This document shows positions 7,845 through 15,279 of a DNA stretch of 64,000 nucleotides, in pieces. Where the stretch lies: assembly GCF_002006355.2 (NCBI RefSeq), contig NZ_CP096981.1:124001-188000 (forward strand), written 5' to 3'. The stretch's first letter is position 1. Each line of letters begins with the position of its first letter. The notes beneath the pieces are model-generated. The model saw nothing but the letters and a program-made list of their open reading frames with translations. It was not told the origin of the DNA and searched no databases. The position numbers were made by a program, and so were the translations under genes. This DNA is from Clostridium felsineum DSM 794 (GTDB lineage: Bacteria > Bacillota > Clostridia > Clostridiales > Clostridiaceae).

Positions 7845-9017
7845 ATGAGAACAATAAAAGAAGTTTCAGATTTAACAGGCATAAGTGTGCGGATGTTACA
7901 TTATTACGATAAAATCGATCTTTTAAAACCAAGCAAATTAACAGATAAAGGTTACAGACTTTATGACACTGAAGCTCTTTTAATGCTGCAGCAAATTTTA
8001 TTTTTCAAAGAGCTAGATTTGTCATTAAAAGAAATAAAAGAAATTATAAGTACTCCCAACTTTGATAAAAAACAGGCACTAATAAATCAACAAAAACTAC
8101 TTACTTTAAAGCGAGATAGATTAAATGATTTAATAGAGCTTGTAAATAAAATCTTAAAAGGGGAAAAGACAATGAGTTTTGAAAAATTTGATATGACAAA
8201 GTATTTTAATGCTCTAGAGGAGCTAAAAAAAGAACACCTAAAAGAAATAATAAGTGGTTTTGGCAGCATAGATAAATATAATGACTTTATTGAAAATTTA
8301 AAAACTAAGGAAGGTACAGTTGATAAAATTGCTACAATGGCTATAAAGCAGTATGGCAGCATTGAAAAATATGTTGAGGGTATGAAGAAAAATTTTAATA
8401 GTGAAGTATTTAGTTTATCAGAAGAGTTTGCTAATTTTAAAAAGGCTTTTCTTGAAGACAGTCACCCTAAATTAAAAGAACTATATAAAAAACTTACAGC
8501 TGACTTAAGTAAAAATCCTACATCAAAGAAAATTAATCAACTTGCTGAAGAAATAACTAAAATAGTTAAAGAAGATTACAGACTTTTTAAAATGGACTAT
8601 GGTGACGACCATTGGTACAGCATGATTCAGCTTTTTTTATTATTTCCAGATTGGATAAATAAAGTTGATGAAAAGTACGGTAAGGGTGCTTCTAAATTTA
8701 TAGGTAAAGCCTTGAAAAACTGTTTAGGCTCAAAACAGCCTGAATTAAAAACATTAAATGAGAAGCTTACAGCAGACTTAAGTAAAGACCCTGCTTCAAA
8801 GGAAATTCAAGAAATAGTAAAAAAAATAGTTGAGGAAACACAAAAAGAGCATGAAACCTTTAATATATGCGTAGGTGAAAATTATTGGGAGTATACCTCA
8901 GAGCTCTATTTAACAAATACTACTATGATAAAAGCAAATGATATGAAATATGGGAAAAATGCATCTAAATATATGGGAAAAGCTTTAAAAATTTATTGTG
9001 AGAATAGATTAACTTAA
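7845..9017 (+). CDS. MerR-family regulator with tandem TipAS-like ligand domains
   Basis: 390 residues. Residues 1-70 are a MerR winged helix (TIKEVSDLTGISVRMLHYYD), followed by a coiled linker helix to about 105. The rest is helical and contains two similar halves: LKELYKKLTADLSKNPTSKKI near residue 210 and LKTLNEKLTADLSKDPASKEI near 300. TipA-type regulators normally carry one such antibiotic-binding domain and are about 250 residues long, so this protein has a duplicated sensor region. The family typically activates its own gene and an exporter on binding peptide-like or other drugs. A GGAGG lies 6 bases before the ATG. Confidence 0.8.
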   Translation: MRTIKEVSDLTGISVRMLHYYDKIDLLKPSKLTDKGYRLYDTEALLMLQQILFFKELDLSLKEIKEIISTPNFDKKQALINQQKLLTLKRDRLNDLIELVNKILKGEKTMSFEKFDMTKYFNALEELKKEHLKEIISGFGSIDKYNDFIENLKTKEGTVDKIATMAIKQYGSIEKYVEGMKKNFNSEVFSLSEEFANFKKAFLEDSHPKLKELYKKLTADLSKNPTSKKINQLAEEITKIVKEDYRLFKMDYGDDHWYSMIQLFLLFPDWINKVDEKYGKGASKFIGKALKNCLGSKQPELKTLNEKLTADLSKDPASKEIQEIVKKIVEETQKEHETFNICVGENYWEYTSELYLTNTTMIKANDMKYGKNASKYMGKALKIYCENRLT

Positions 9018-9072
9018 TCATACACTTGTTTTATTTTAAAAATGAAACAGGTACATAAATTTATGGTAAGAT

Positions 9073-9112
9073 AAAAGGTAATTTCAGATTTATAGATTTG
9101 AAATTACCTTTT
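9073..9112 (+). terminator. Terminator after the MerR gene
   Basis: AAAAGGTAATTTCA (9073-9086) pairs with TGAAATTACCTTTT (9099-9112), ending in T-rich sequence. Confidence 0.8.
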
Positions 9113-9154
9113 GTTTTAATTATATTTGGTTTAACGAAGCAAAATATATTTGAA

Positions 9155-9445
9155 TTATGCTACAATATAAATTTTTACGCTTGGATCAGCACTCCATAAA
9201 GGTTTAAGTCCAACAAACACATCATTTTGGAACATTTCACTGGATAGATATGCCTTTGCATGCTCTACACTATCGAAGCCATGAAGTACTTGAACATCTT
9301 CTTCACGAATCAAAAGCTCTTTAGTTAAAGCTCCTTCAATTGTTCTTAAAAAAGGTCCACGATAATCCGTATAAACCTTAGCGGCAGCCTCGCGATTAGC
9401 TTCCTCAATTTTCATTGTAATTTCTAAATAGGCATTTACTTTCAT
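9155..9445 (-). CDS. Small ferredoxin-fold protein, unknown
   Basis: 96 residues with a beta-alpha-beta pattern (VNAYLEITMK, a helix EEANREAAAKVYTDY, then ELLIREEDVQVLHGF and HAKAYLSSEMF). This resembles the dimeric alpha-beta barrel group that includes antibiotic-biosynthesis-monooxygenase-like and YciI-like proteins. There is no signal peptide. GGAGGG precedes the ATG. Transcribed alone; function unknown. Confidence 0.6.
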   Translation of the reverse strand: MKVNAYLEITMKIEEANREAAAKVYTDYRGPFLRTIEGALTKELLIREEDVQVLHGFDSVEHAKAYLSSEMFQNDVFVGLKPLWSADPSVKIYIVA

Positions 9446-9634
9446 AATTTTCCCTCCAATTTTATTATGTAACTCCTTTTATTTGTGGAGCCAGTTATAA
9501 TTATATTTCTAGTGCTCCAAAATAAAAATATATCCGTAAATTTATGAGTTACTAATAAATTTCATAGTTACTTGTTAATATATTGTAGCGTCTATATTAT
9601 ATAATGTATACTGTTCTAAATATAGGAGGTAAAA

Positions 9635-10222
9635 ATGTCTATATCAGCTTTTTTTATGATGCTAGGATATATGGTGATTTGTTCTTTCACGCCGGGTCCT
9701 GGAAACATTCTAGCTCTAAATACCACGACTCAATTTGGCTGGCGAAAAGGGAAAAGACTAATTTGGGGAATTTGCGCAGGATATGTCTGTGTACAGATTA
9801 TTTGCACTTTAGCAGTATACGGCTTGAATTCTTTTCTTACCCCTGTACTTGATGTGTTAAAATATGTTGGAGGCATATATATGGTTTGGCTGGCAATACA
9901 AATTTTTAAAAGTAAGCCTTTAAATGCTGACAATGAAGGGAAAGCATCCTTTAGAGAAGGCTTTTCACTTCAATTTGTAAATGTAAAAATATATTTTTAT
10001 ATTATGACCTTGTTAATGATTTATTTTATTCCATATATCAGTACCTTACCCGGTTTACTTTTTGCAGGTGTAGGAGTTGTTGGTATTGGAAGTATAGCTT
10101 GTTTAACCTGGGCATTCCTTGGGCTTAAAATACAAACTCTTTACAAAAAACATCATAAACTTATTAATTTTATATTAAGTTTATTTTTACTGTATTGCGC
10201 TTGGGATATTATAAGGGGGTAA
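9635..10222 (+). CDS. LysE/RhtB-family amino-acid exporter
   Basis: 195 residues with about six membrane helices and the family signature FTPGPGNILAL at residues 19-29. Such proteins export amino acids or homoserine-lactone-like metabolites. GGAGG sits 6 bases before the ATG. The stop codon lies within the ribosome binding site of the next gene, an HxlR regulator, so the pair is an operon. A second LysE protein is encoded at 14472-15056. Confidence 0.85.
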   Translation: MSISAFFMMLGYMVICSFTPGPGNILALNTTTQFGWRKGKRLIWGICAGYVCVQIICTLAVYGLNSFLTPVLDVLKYVGGIYMVWLAIQIFKSKPLNADNEGKASFREGFSLQFVNVKIYFYIMTLLMIYFIPYISTLPGLLFAGVGVVGIGSIACLTWAFLGLKIQTLYKKHHKLINFILSLFLLYCAWDIIRG

Positions 10223-10227
10223 ATTTA

Positions 10228-10602
10228 ATGTATCAACATAAAATAGCATCGGATATTCGTTGTCCTCTTGAATACGGACTTGAAATTTTCGGTGGAAAGT
10301 GGAAATCTCGAATTATATGTGTTTTATCTGAAAAAGGTACTTTACGATATAGTGAAATCAGAAAAGAAATGACAAACATAACAGATGCTGTTTTGGCATC
10401 TACTCTTAAGGAATTAATTGCAGATGACATTGTTAATAGAAAGTCTTTTGATGAGATTCCACCACGTGTAGAGTACTGCCTTACGGATAAAGGTATTTCT
10501 GTAATTCCTATTTTACAGAGTATTTGCAGCTGGTCTGGGGCTTATCATAAAGAAGATAATGAACATACAATGGCACAATGTAAAAAATGTGACTATAAAT
10601 AA
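10228..10602 (+). CDS. HxlR-family transcriptional regulator
   Basis: 124 residues. CPLEYGLEIFGGKWKSRIICVL opens a winged-helix domain typical of HxlR/MarR-like redox or aldehyde-responsive regulators, and C10 occupies the position of the conserved sensor cysteine. The tail HTMAQCKKCDYK adds a Cys pair. AAGGGGG at 10213-10219 supports the ATG at 10228 rather than the earlier in-frame start. It follows the LysE exporter by 5 bases and probably controls it. Confidence 0.85.
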   Translation: MYQHKIASDIRCPLEYGLEIFGGKWKSRIICVLSEKGTLRYSEIRKEMTNITDAVLASTLKELIADDIVNRKSFDEIPPRVEYCLTDKGISVIPILQSICSWSGAYHKEDNEHTMAQCKKCDYK

Positions 10603-10623
10603 TCAAGGGAGGTATTTATAATA

Positions 10624-11034
10624 ATGATTAACTACACTTATGAAAAAAAGTTCACACAAGATGAGGTACAGCAATTATTTTTATCTGTTGGCTGGGTATC
10701 TGGTCAATATCCCAGTAGGTTGTATAAAGCATTAAAGAATTCTTCTACGGTTTTAACCGCTTGGGATGAAAATAAACTAGTAGGGCTTGTGCGTGTGTTA
10801 GATGATAGTGAAATGGTAGCATATATGCATTACGTTTTAGTGAATCCAGCTTATCAAGGTCAAAGAATTGCTGGAACAATGATTGAAATGATTAAAGAAA
10901 AATATAAGAATTATTTATATATTGAAATTATGCCAGAAGAAAGTAAAAATGCAGCTTTCTATGAGAAATTTGGCTTTAAAATTATGACAGATGGAGTGGC
11001 AATGCAGCTTTGCAATTTTAATGATAAATACTAA
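10624..11034 (+). CDS. GNAT-family N-acetyltransferase
   Basis: 136 residues. The acetyl-CoA loop is seen as VNPAYQGQRIAGTMIE (about residues 80-95), with FYEKFGFK near the C-terminus. It transfers an acetyl group from acetyl-CoA to an amine of unknown identity. GGGAGG precedes the ATG. Third gene of the LysE-HxlR-GNAT run. Confidence 0.8.
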   Translation: MINYTYEKKFTQDEVQQLFLSVGWVSGQYPSRLYKALKNSSTVLTAWDENKLVGLVRVLDDSEMVAYMHYVLVNPAYQGQRIAGTMIEMIKEKYKNYLYIEIMPEESKNAAFYEKFGFKIMTDGVAMQLCNFNDKY

Positions 11035-11130
11035 GTAATTTAAATTGCTAATTATATGATATTATTGCAACAGTTTGTAAAATATGACGTGATTCTACAT
11101 AGTATTTTTATTTGCTAAATTCAAAAAAGG

Positions 11131-11160
11131 TTGACATTAATACATATTTACGTATATTAT
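11131..11160 (+). promoter_or_regulatory. Promoter of the M-box transcript
   Basis: TTGACA (11131-11136) is followed by TATTAT (11155-11160) at 18 bases, 30 bases ahead of the riboswitch. Confidence 0.65.
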
Positions 11161-11189
11161 AATAAAGCAAGTTTAAAAATTTAATACTC

Positions 11190-11372
11190 TTTGTTAGGTG
11201 AGGTTACTACATAGATATACGCTACTGCCCAAAAATGTCGAGAGACGCCAATGGGTCAGCAAGTACTGCCGAATTAAGGCTTTATTTAATGTAGCTGACG
11301 GCCTTCATATTTTTATGAATGGCTATGTTCAAAGCTGTGTAGTGCTAAAACTAAACGAATGGAGAAAATAGA
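11190..11372 (+). ncRNA. M-box (ykoK) magnesium riboswitch
   Basis: The conserved M-box core is readable: GTTAGGTGAGGTTACTAC, ATAGATATACGCTACTGCCC, AAAATGTCGAGAGACGCCA, ATGGGTCAGCA and AATTAAGGC, closing with AAAACTAAACGAATGGAG. This RNA binds several Mg2+ ions; when Mg2+ is plentiful it folds so that a downstream terminator forms. Such a terminator lies at 11393-11428. It controls the Mg2+ transporter gene that starts at 11556, here broken. Confidence 0.93.
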
Positions 11373-11392
11373 TGTTTTTTTGTGTCGAGCAT

Positions 11393-11428
11393 AAATCTCT
11401 TCATTCTTTGTGATGGAGGGATTTTTTT
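11393..11428 (+). terminator. Riboswitch-controlled terminator
   Basis: AAATCTCTTCAT (11393-11404) pairs with ATGGAGGGATTT (11413-11424), with two G-U pairs, followed by a run of seven T. It is the expression platform of the M-box. Confidence 0.85.
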
Positions 11429-11454
11429 ATTTTAAAAATAGGAGGTGGTTACCT

Positions 11455-11541
11455 ATGGACGATGATCCTGAAAATAATATATCTAAAAATAAAATGTTAA
11501 TTGTTATTAAAGGTAACTACCCTTTAAATAACAATGACTAA
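11455..11541 (+). CDS. 28-residue leader peptide ORF upstream of mgtA
   Basis: ATG at 11455 follows AGGAGGTGG by four or more bases. It encodes MDDDPENNISKNKMLIVIKG and then NYPLNNND before TAA. It lies between the M-box terminator and the mgtA start (15 bases past its stop). An inverted repeat, TTGTTATTAAAGG (11501-11513) with CCTTTAAATAACAA (11521-11534), spans its last codons and is disrupted when a ribosome reads through. A regulatory leader peptide is plausible, but only the good ribosome binding site and placement support it. Confidence 0.5.
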   Translation: MDDDPENNISKNKMLIVIKGNYPLNNND

Positions 11542-11555
11542 GGGAGGCCATTGTT

Positions 11556-11711
11556 ATGGAACTAAAAAACCTTATTAGTAATATTAATTCACCCTATATC
11601 GAATTAATTTTCAAAAAATTCAATACCTCATTAAACGGAATAAGTGAAGAAGAAGCTGTAACTAGATTACAAAAATACGGTTTAAATGGGGTACGGCAAC
11701 GATTCGTGTAA
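11556..11711 (+). pseudogene. mgtA: mgtA-type Mg2+ P-type ATPase, 5' fragment
   Basis: Starts at ATG 11556 behind GGGAGG. Residues about 1-44 match the N-terminal cation-ATPase domain (LNGISEEEAVTRLQKYGLN), then the frame runs into a transposon-like end at 11688 and stops at 11711. The 3' part of the same type of gene appears at 19892-20755. The actuator domain, the phosphorylation site DKTGT and the first six membrane helices are absent from the window, so the transporter cannot work. Confidence 0.85.
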
Positions 11712-11725
11712 AAAAGACCTCCTAC
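11688..11725. mobile_element. Tn3-family terminal inverted repeat at the mgtA junction
   Basis: GGGGTACGGCAACGATTCGT followed by GTAAAAAAG begins exactly where mgtA homology ends. It has the GGGGTAC start and A-rich interior of Tn3-family ends, as I recall for Tn4430-like elements. The Tn3 transposase 3' end lies just inside, pointing outward. No matching 5-base target duplication was found at the other side. Confidence 0.65.
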
Positions 11726-11767
11726 GGGTACAGCCGACATACATGTAAAAACCGGCCACATGATGGA
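11724..11767. repeat. 44-base repeat, copy 1 (inverted with copy 2)
   Basis: Identical, in reverse orientation, to 15236-15279. Next to it, ATGGAAGTAATATCCAT occurs in the same direction at both places, so the arms are inverted while the core is not. Confidence 0.85.
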
Positions 11768-11778
11768 AGTAATATCCA

Positions 11779-12243
11779 TTATATGACCTTTTCTTGTTTC
11801 ATAGGTATGGAAATAGTCATATCTATTTCCTTTGGTATATTTTTCAAGTCAATCACATAATCACCAAATCGTTTTATGTGTCTAGTAAGATATGGACTAA
11901 GCGCTGCTACATCTGACTTGGTAAACTCTACTCCATTAGCTGATAGTTCTTTTAATATATACGTCATGTCCACAACATTTTGAAGTATTACTGCATTGGA
12001 TACAAGATTATTATATTTAATTCTTTTTTCTTGTTCATCAGGATCATTTTCGGAAATAATGACTTCACCACCGAATGAGAAATATTTAGAAAACCCATTA
12101 TATTATTCCATTTTATTCGTGGTTGATGTAATCTGTTGACGCATTTCAATATCGGAAATATATTCCAAAAGAAAAATGGTTCGAATTACTCTGCCTAGTT
12201 CTCTAAATGCTTGATAGAGCTTGTTTTTATGACTATACTTCAT
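11779..12243 (-). pseudogene. tnpA: Tn3-family transposase tnpA, 3' fragment
   Basis: Minus-strand reading gives the conserved TnpA C-terminus: YSHKNKLYQAFRELGRVIRT, then FLLEYISDIEMRQQITSTTN, YNGFSKYFSFGGE and SPYLTRHIKRFGDYVIDL. An in-frame TAA replaces the alanine of the usual NKIEAYNGFS. It continues directly, in sense, the frame that breaks off at 15280, but 3 kb of other DNA lies between. The fragment ends about 60 bases inside the terminal repeat, as in intact Tn3 elements. Confidence 0.85.
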
Positions 12244-12384
12244 TGTGACAGTTTTCATATAAACCTTGTTTTTGTAGAGTTTATAAGTTTATAAAAACAG
12301 TATTTAATGGTATAATATTGCTAATCAGTAAGTCGTATCTGTGAGAAAATGCGAAGTAAAGATTATTTATTAATAACTTTGAAT

Positions 12385-13275
12385 CTATTTGCTTTCAAAA
12401 TTCTCCCTCAGTATCTGTATAAATAATGACATTGCAGGACTAATCCACTTGTTCTTATGATAAGCGTATATTGCTGTGATTTTGGTATCAGAGCAACCTG
12501 CCTCAAGTTCTTTTAATTTCCCATTTTTCAGTTCTTCTTCTACTGTAAAACGAGGCAAGAAAGAAATTCCTAAATTACTTGCAACACATTTTTTTATTGC
12601 TTCAATGCTCCAAAGTTCAATTGTGTTATCTAAGAGTATATTGTTAACACGAAAATAATTTTCAAGTATTTTTCGATTAATGGATTCATCCTCATTAATA
12701 ATAAGACTTGTATTTATTTCTTGATTTGGTGTGCAAAAATCAAATTTATTTTGTTCTAATCGAGGTGAACATATTAAAGTTAAAGTGAAATCAGCTAGTT
12801 TAACAGTAATCAAACTATCATTTTTACTTCCCACATCGTACATTAAACCGAGGTCTGCTTCACCCTTCGATAAGATATTTTTTATGTCAAGGCAATTGAG
12901 TGAAATGATAGAAAGTTTTACATTAGGAGCTTTTTCTTTAAACAAGCTCAACACATTTTGTAATTTATAAGACATCAGTGATTCTGCAACTGCAATTTTC
13001 AATTCTCCTGTAATCTTATCGCCAAATTTACCAATACTCTCAATTTTTTTTACTGTATCAAGTAATTCGTTTGCATAAGGTATTAATTCTTTACCTGAAG
13101 TTGTTAAGACCATGTTGCGACCAATTTTTTCAAATAGCTTGATTGAGAGTTCTTGTTCTAATTGTTGAATTTGTGAGGTGACTGTGGATTGAGTATATCC
13201 TAATTTCATTGCTGCATTTGAAAAACTACCTTCTTCTATAATACTTTTAAAGGTTTTAAAATGCCTAATATCCAT
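12385..13275 (-). CDS. LysR-family transcriptional regulator
   Basis: 296 residues. The HTH lies at residues 1-60 (FSNAAMKLGYTQSTVTSQIQ), followed by a two-lobed effector domain. The ATG at 13275 is chosen because GGAGTG lies 6 bases upstream; the longer frame begins ahead of that site. It is divergent from the QueG-like/LysE operon. The 15-base palindrome CGAATTGTCAATTCG at 13323-13337, between the two starts, is a likely operator. Part of the cargo that splits tnpA. Confidence 0.85.
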   Translation of the reverse strand: MDIRHFKTFKSIIEEGSFSNAAMKLGYTQSTVTSQIQQLEQELSIKLFEKIGRNMVLTTSGKELIPYANELLDTVKKIESIGKFGDKITGELKIAVAESLMSYKLQNVLSLFKEKAPNVKLSIISLNCLDIKNILSKGEADLGLMYDVGSKNDSLITVKLADFTLTLICSPRLEQNKFDFCTPNQEINTSLIINEDESINRKILENYFRVNNILLDNTIELWSIEAIKKCVASNLGISFLPRFTVEEELKNGKLKELEAGCSDTKITAIYAYHKNKWISPAMSLFIQILRENFESK

Positions 13276-13322
13276 TAATTTCACTCCAATCTTCATATTA
13301 AGTTATGATATATTAAAAAAAT

Positions 13323-13337
13323 CGAATTGTCAATTCG
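13323..13337. promoter_or_regulatory. Palindromic operator between lysR and the QueG-like gene
   Basis: CGAATTG-T-CAATTCG is a perfect dyad in the divergent intergenic region, suited to a LysR regulator. Confidence 0.5.
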
Positions 13338-13399
13338 GATATATCAATTTTACAAATATATAGTTCTTTGATAGTATAAGTGAAAGGAGTGTTGAAGAA

Positions 13400-14431
13400 A
13401 TGAATTCATTAGCAGAACAAATAAAAAGTGCAGCACTTCATATGGGCTATGAAAAGTGCGGTATTATTAAGATATCTGATATGTTAGGTTATGAGGAAAA
13501 ACTTAATGAACGAATTGAGCGCATTCCAGAAGTAAAGCCATATTATGAAGATTTTTATTCTTTTGCTCACCCAGAAGATACTTATCCATGGGCAAAATCA
13601 ATCGTTATTTGTGCAAGGCAATATGGAAAATACTATATTCCTGAACACTTAAAAGGCATGATAGCTAAATACTATTTGGTAGATAGTAGAACAGACGAGA
13701 ATTCTGAAAGTTTTCAAGATAGTTTGAAATTTGAAAAACATATGCAAGATATAGGAATAAAAACTGCTACTGACAGGAAATTTGGTATTACTGCATTACG
13801 ATTTGCAGCATTGAAAGCTGGAATTGGATTAGTGCGTAAAAATAATTTTTTTTATACGGAATCGGGTTCATGGGTATATTTAGAAGCATGGTTAATTGAC
13901 AAGGAGTTAGAATCAATCGAAATACCAACACTGAAGAAATGTTCTGAATACTGTAATATATGCATTAAATCATGTCCAACATCTTCTTTATCTGAGCCTT
14001 ATACTATGAATCGCTCATCTTGTATATCCTGTCTTACTACATGGGAAGGATGGGATATGCCTAATGAAAAATACAAGGAGCAAATAGGAGATTGGGTTTA
14101 TGGGTGCGATGTTTGCCAAGATGTTTGTCCTATGAATAAAAATCGTTGGAAAGAAACAGAACAGTTTCCTTTTTTGCGAGAATTAGGTGAACAAATATCA
14201 TTAGAAAAAATACTGAAAATGGACTACACATTTTTAGAGAATGTAATGCAACATAAGTTTTGGTATATTCAAAAGACAGATGTTTGGAAATGGAAAACTA
14301 ATGCAATTAACGCAATGGTAAATGATTATAAGCAACAGTATAGAGAATATATTTTGGACGCTTGTAACGATAGTAATGCAAAGGTAAGAAAAATGGCAGA
14401 GTGGGCAATTCAAAAGCTGAATCTGCTATAG
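13400..14431 (+). CDS. QueG-like epoxyqueuosine reductase paralogue (double 4Fe-4S protein)
   Basis: 343 residues. It carries two ferredoxin-type clusters: C185, C188, C192 with C243, and C208, C211, C236, C239, in the order seen in epoxyqueuosine reductase. The C-terminal part is helical (HEAT-like). QueG uses cobalamin and the clusters to reduce epoxyqueuosine in tRNA. Here the usual GLGWIGK motif reads GIGLVRKNN and spacing differs, so it may act on another substrate. AAGGAGTG precedes the ATG. A LysE exporter follows by 40 bases and a LysR regulator diverges, suggesting a small metabolite or stress unit. Confidence 0.75.
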   Translation: MNSLAEQIKSAALHMGYEKCGIIKISDMLGYEEKLNERIERIPEVKPYYEDFYSFAHPEDTYPWAKSIVICARQYGKYYIPEHLKGMIAKYYLVDSRTDENSESFQDSLKFEKHMQDIGIKTATDRKFGITALRFAALKAGIGLVRKNNFFYTESGSWVYLEAWLIDKELESIEIPTLKKCSEYCNICIKSCPTSSLSEPYTMNRSSCISCLTTWEGWDMPNEKYKEQIGDWVYGCDVCQDVCPMNKNRWKETEQFPFLRELGEQISLEKILKMDYTFLENVMQHKFWYIQKTDVWKWKTNAINAMVNDYKQQYREYILDACNDSNAKVRKMAEWAIQKLNLL

Positions 14432-14471
14432 ATATTTTGCTTTTAATATATATTTTAGGAGAAAGATTTCT

Positions 14472-15056
14472 ATGAACAATTTAGTGGCATTTATGACTTA
14501 TACACTTTTAACTGCAATTACACCAGGTCCAAATAATATTTTAGCAATGTCAAATACCAGTAAGTATGGATTAAAAAGAAGTATGAGATTAATTCAAGGC
14601 ATCTTTTTTGGTTTTCTTTCCGTAATGACATTGTGCAGTCTTTTTAGTGTAATGCTTGTTAATATAATTCCAACAATAAGACCTGCTATGAAATATGTGG
14701 GCGCAGCATATATTTTATGGCTAGCATGGAATATTCTAAAAAGCAAACCGCAAGAAGGTGCTGAAAATGAAGAAAAAGCAAACAGTTTTTTGACAGGTTT
14801 TTTTCTACAATTTTTAAATGTGAAAATTATTTTATACGGTATAACAGCTATTTCTACATTTATTACACCTTATTACAGTTCTCCCTTTTCAATGGGAGGG
14901 TTTACATTAATAATCACATCAATCGGATGTGTTGGAACGTTTATTTGGGCTATCTTTGGTTCAGTATTTCAGAGAGTATTTAAAAATTATAGCAATAGTA
15001 TTAATATAATAATGGCATTGCTTTTAGTTTATTCTGCAATTACCTTAATAATATAA
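14472..15056 (+). CDS. LysE/RhtB-family exporter
   Basis: 194 residues, about six membrane helices, signature ITPGPNNILAMS at residues 17-28. It lies 40 bases after the QueG-like gene with its own AGGAGAAAG site, probably in one transcript. A 9-base perfect hairpin at 15086-15105 follows, without a clear U-run. It resembles the exporter at 9635 but is not a recent copy. Confidence 0.85.
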   Translation: MNNLVAFMTYTLLTAITPGPNNILAMSNTSKYGLKRSMRLIQGIFFGFLSVMTLCSLFSVMLVNIIPTIRPAMKYVGAAYILWLAWNILKSKPQEGAENEEKANSFLTGFFLQFLNVKIILYGITAISTFITPYYSSPFSMGGFTLIITSIGCVGTFIWAIFGSVFQRVFKNYSNSINIIMALLLVYSAITLII

Positions 15057-15235
15057 GATTTAAAATTTATGTTATAATGTTAAAAAGACAAATTCTAATT
15101 TGTCTGAATGAATAAAATAAGTATAATGTATGAGTGATTTAATGCACATTTTTCTTATATCACGTAGCAGCAACCCTGATTTACATATACTGAATGATTA
15201 ACAAAACAAGAACCGGTCAAACTATGGAAGTAATA

Positions 15236-15279
15236 TCCATCATGTGGCCGGTTTTTACATGTATGTCGGCTGTACCCGT
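15236..15279. repeat. 44-base repeat, copy 2 (inverted)
   Basis: Exact reverse complement of 11724-11767. Its outer edge at 15279/15280 is the point where tnpA coding breaks off. In copy 1 the same edge continues into the terminal repeat. Confidence 0.85.

Noticed and set aside
9604..9852. 82-codon ORF overlapping the LysE gene
   Set aside because: Another frame of a clear LysE exporter; its start precedes the AGGAGG that serves the exporter.
11594..11779. Minus-strand ORF opposite the mgtA fragment
   Set aside because: Antisense to recognisable mgtA coding and crossing the transposon tip; no protein similarity seen.
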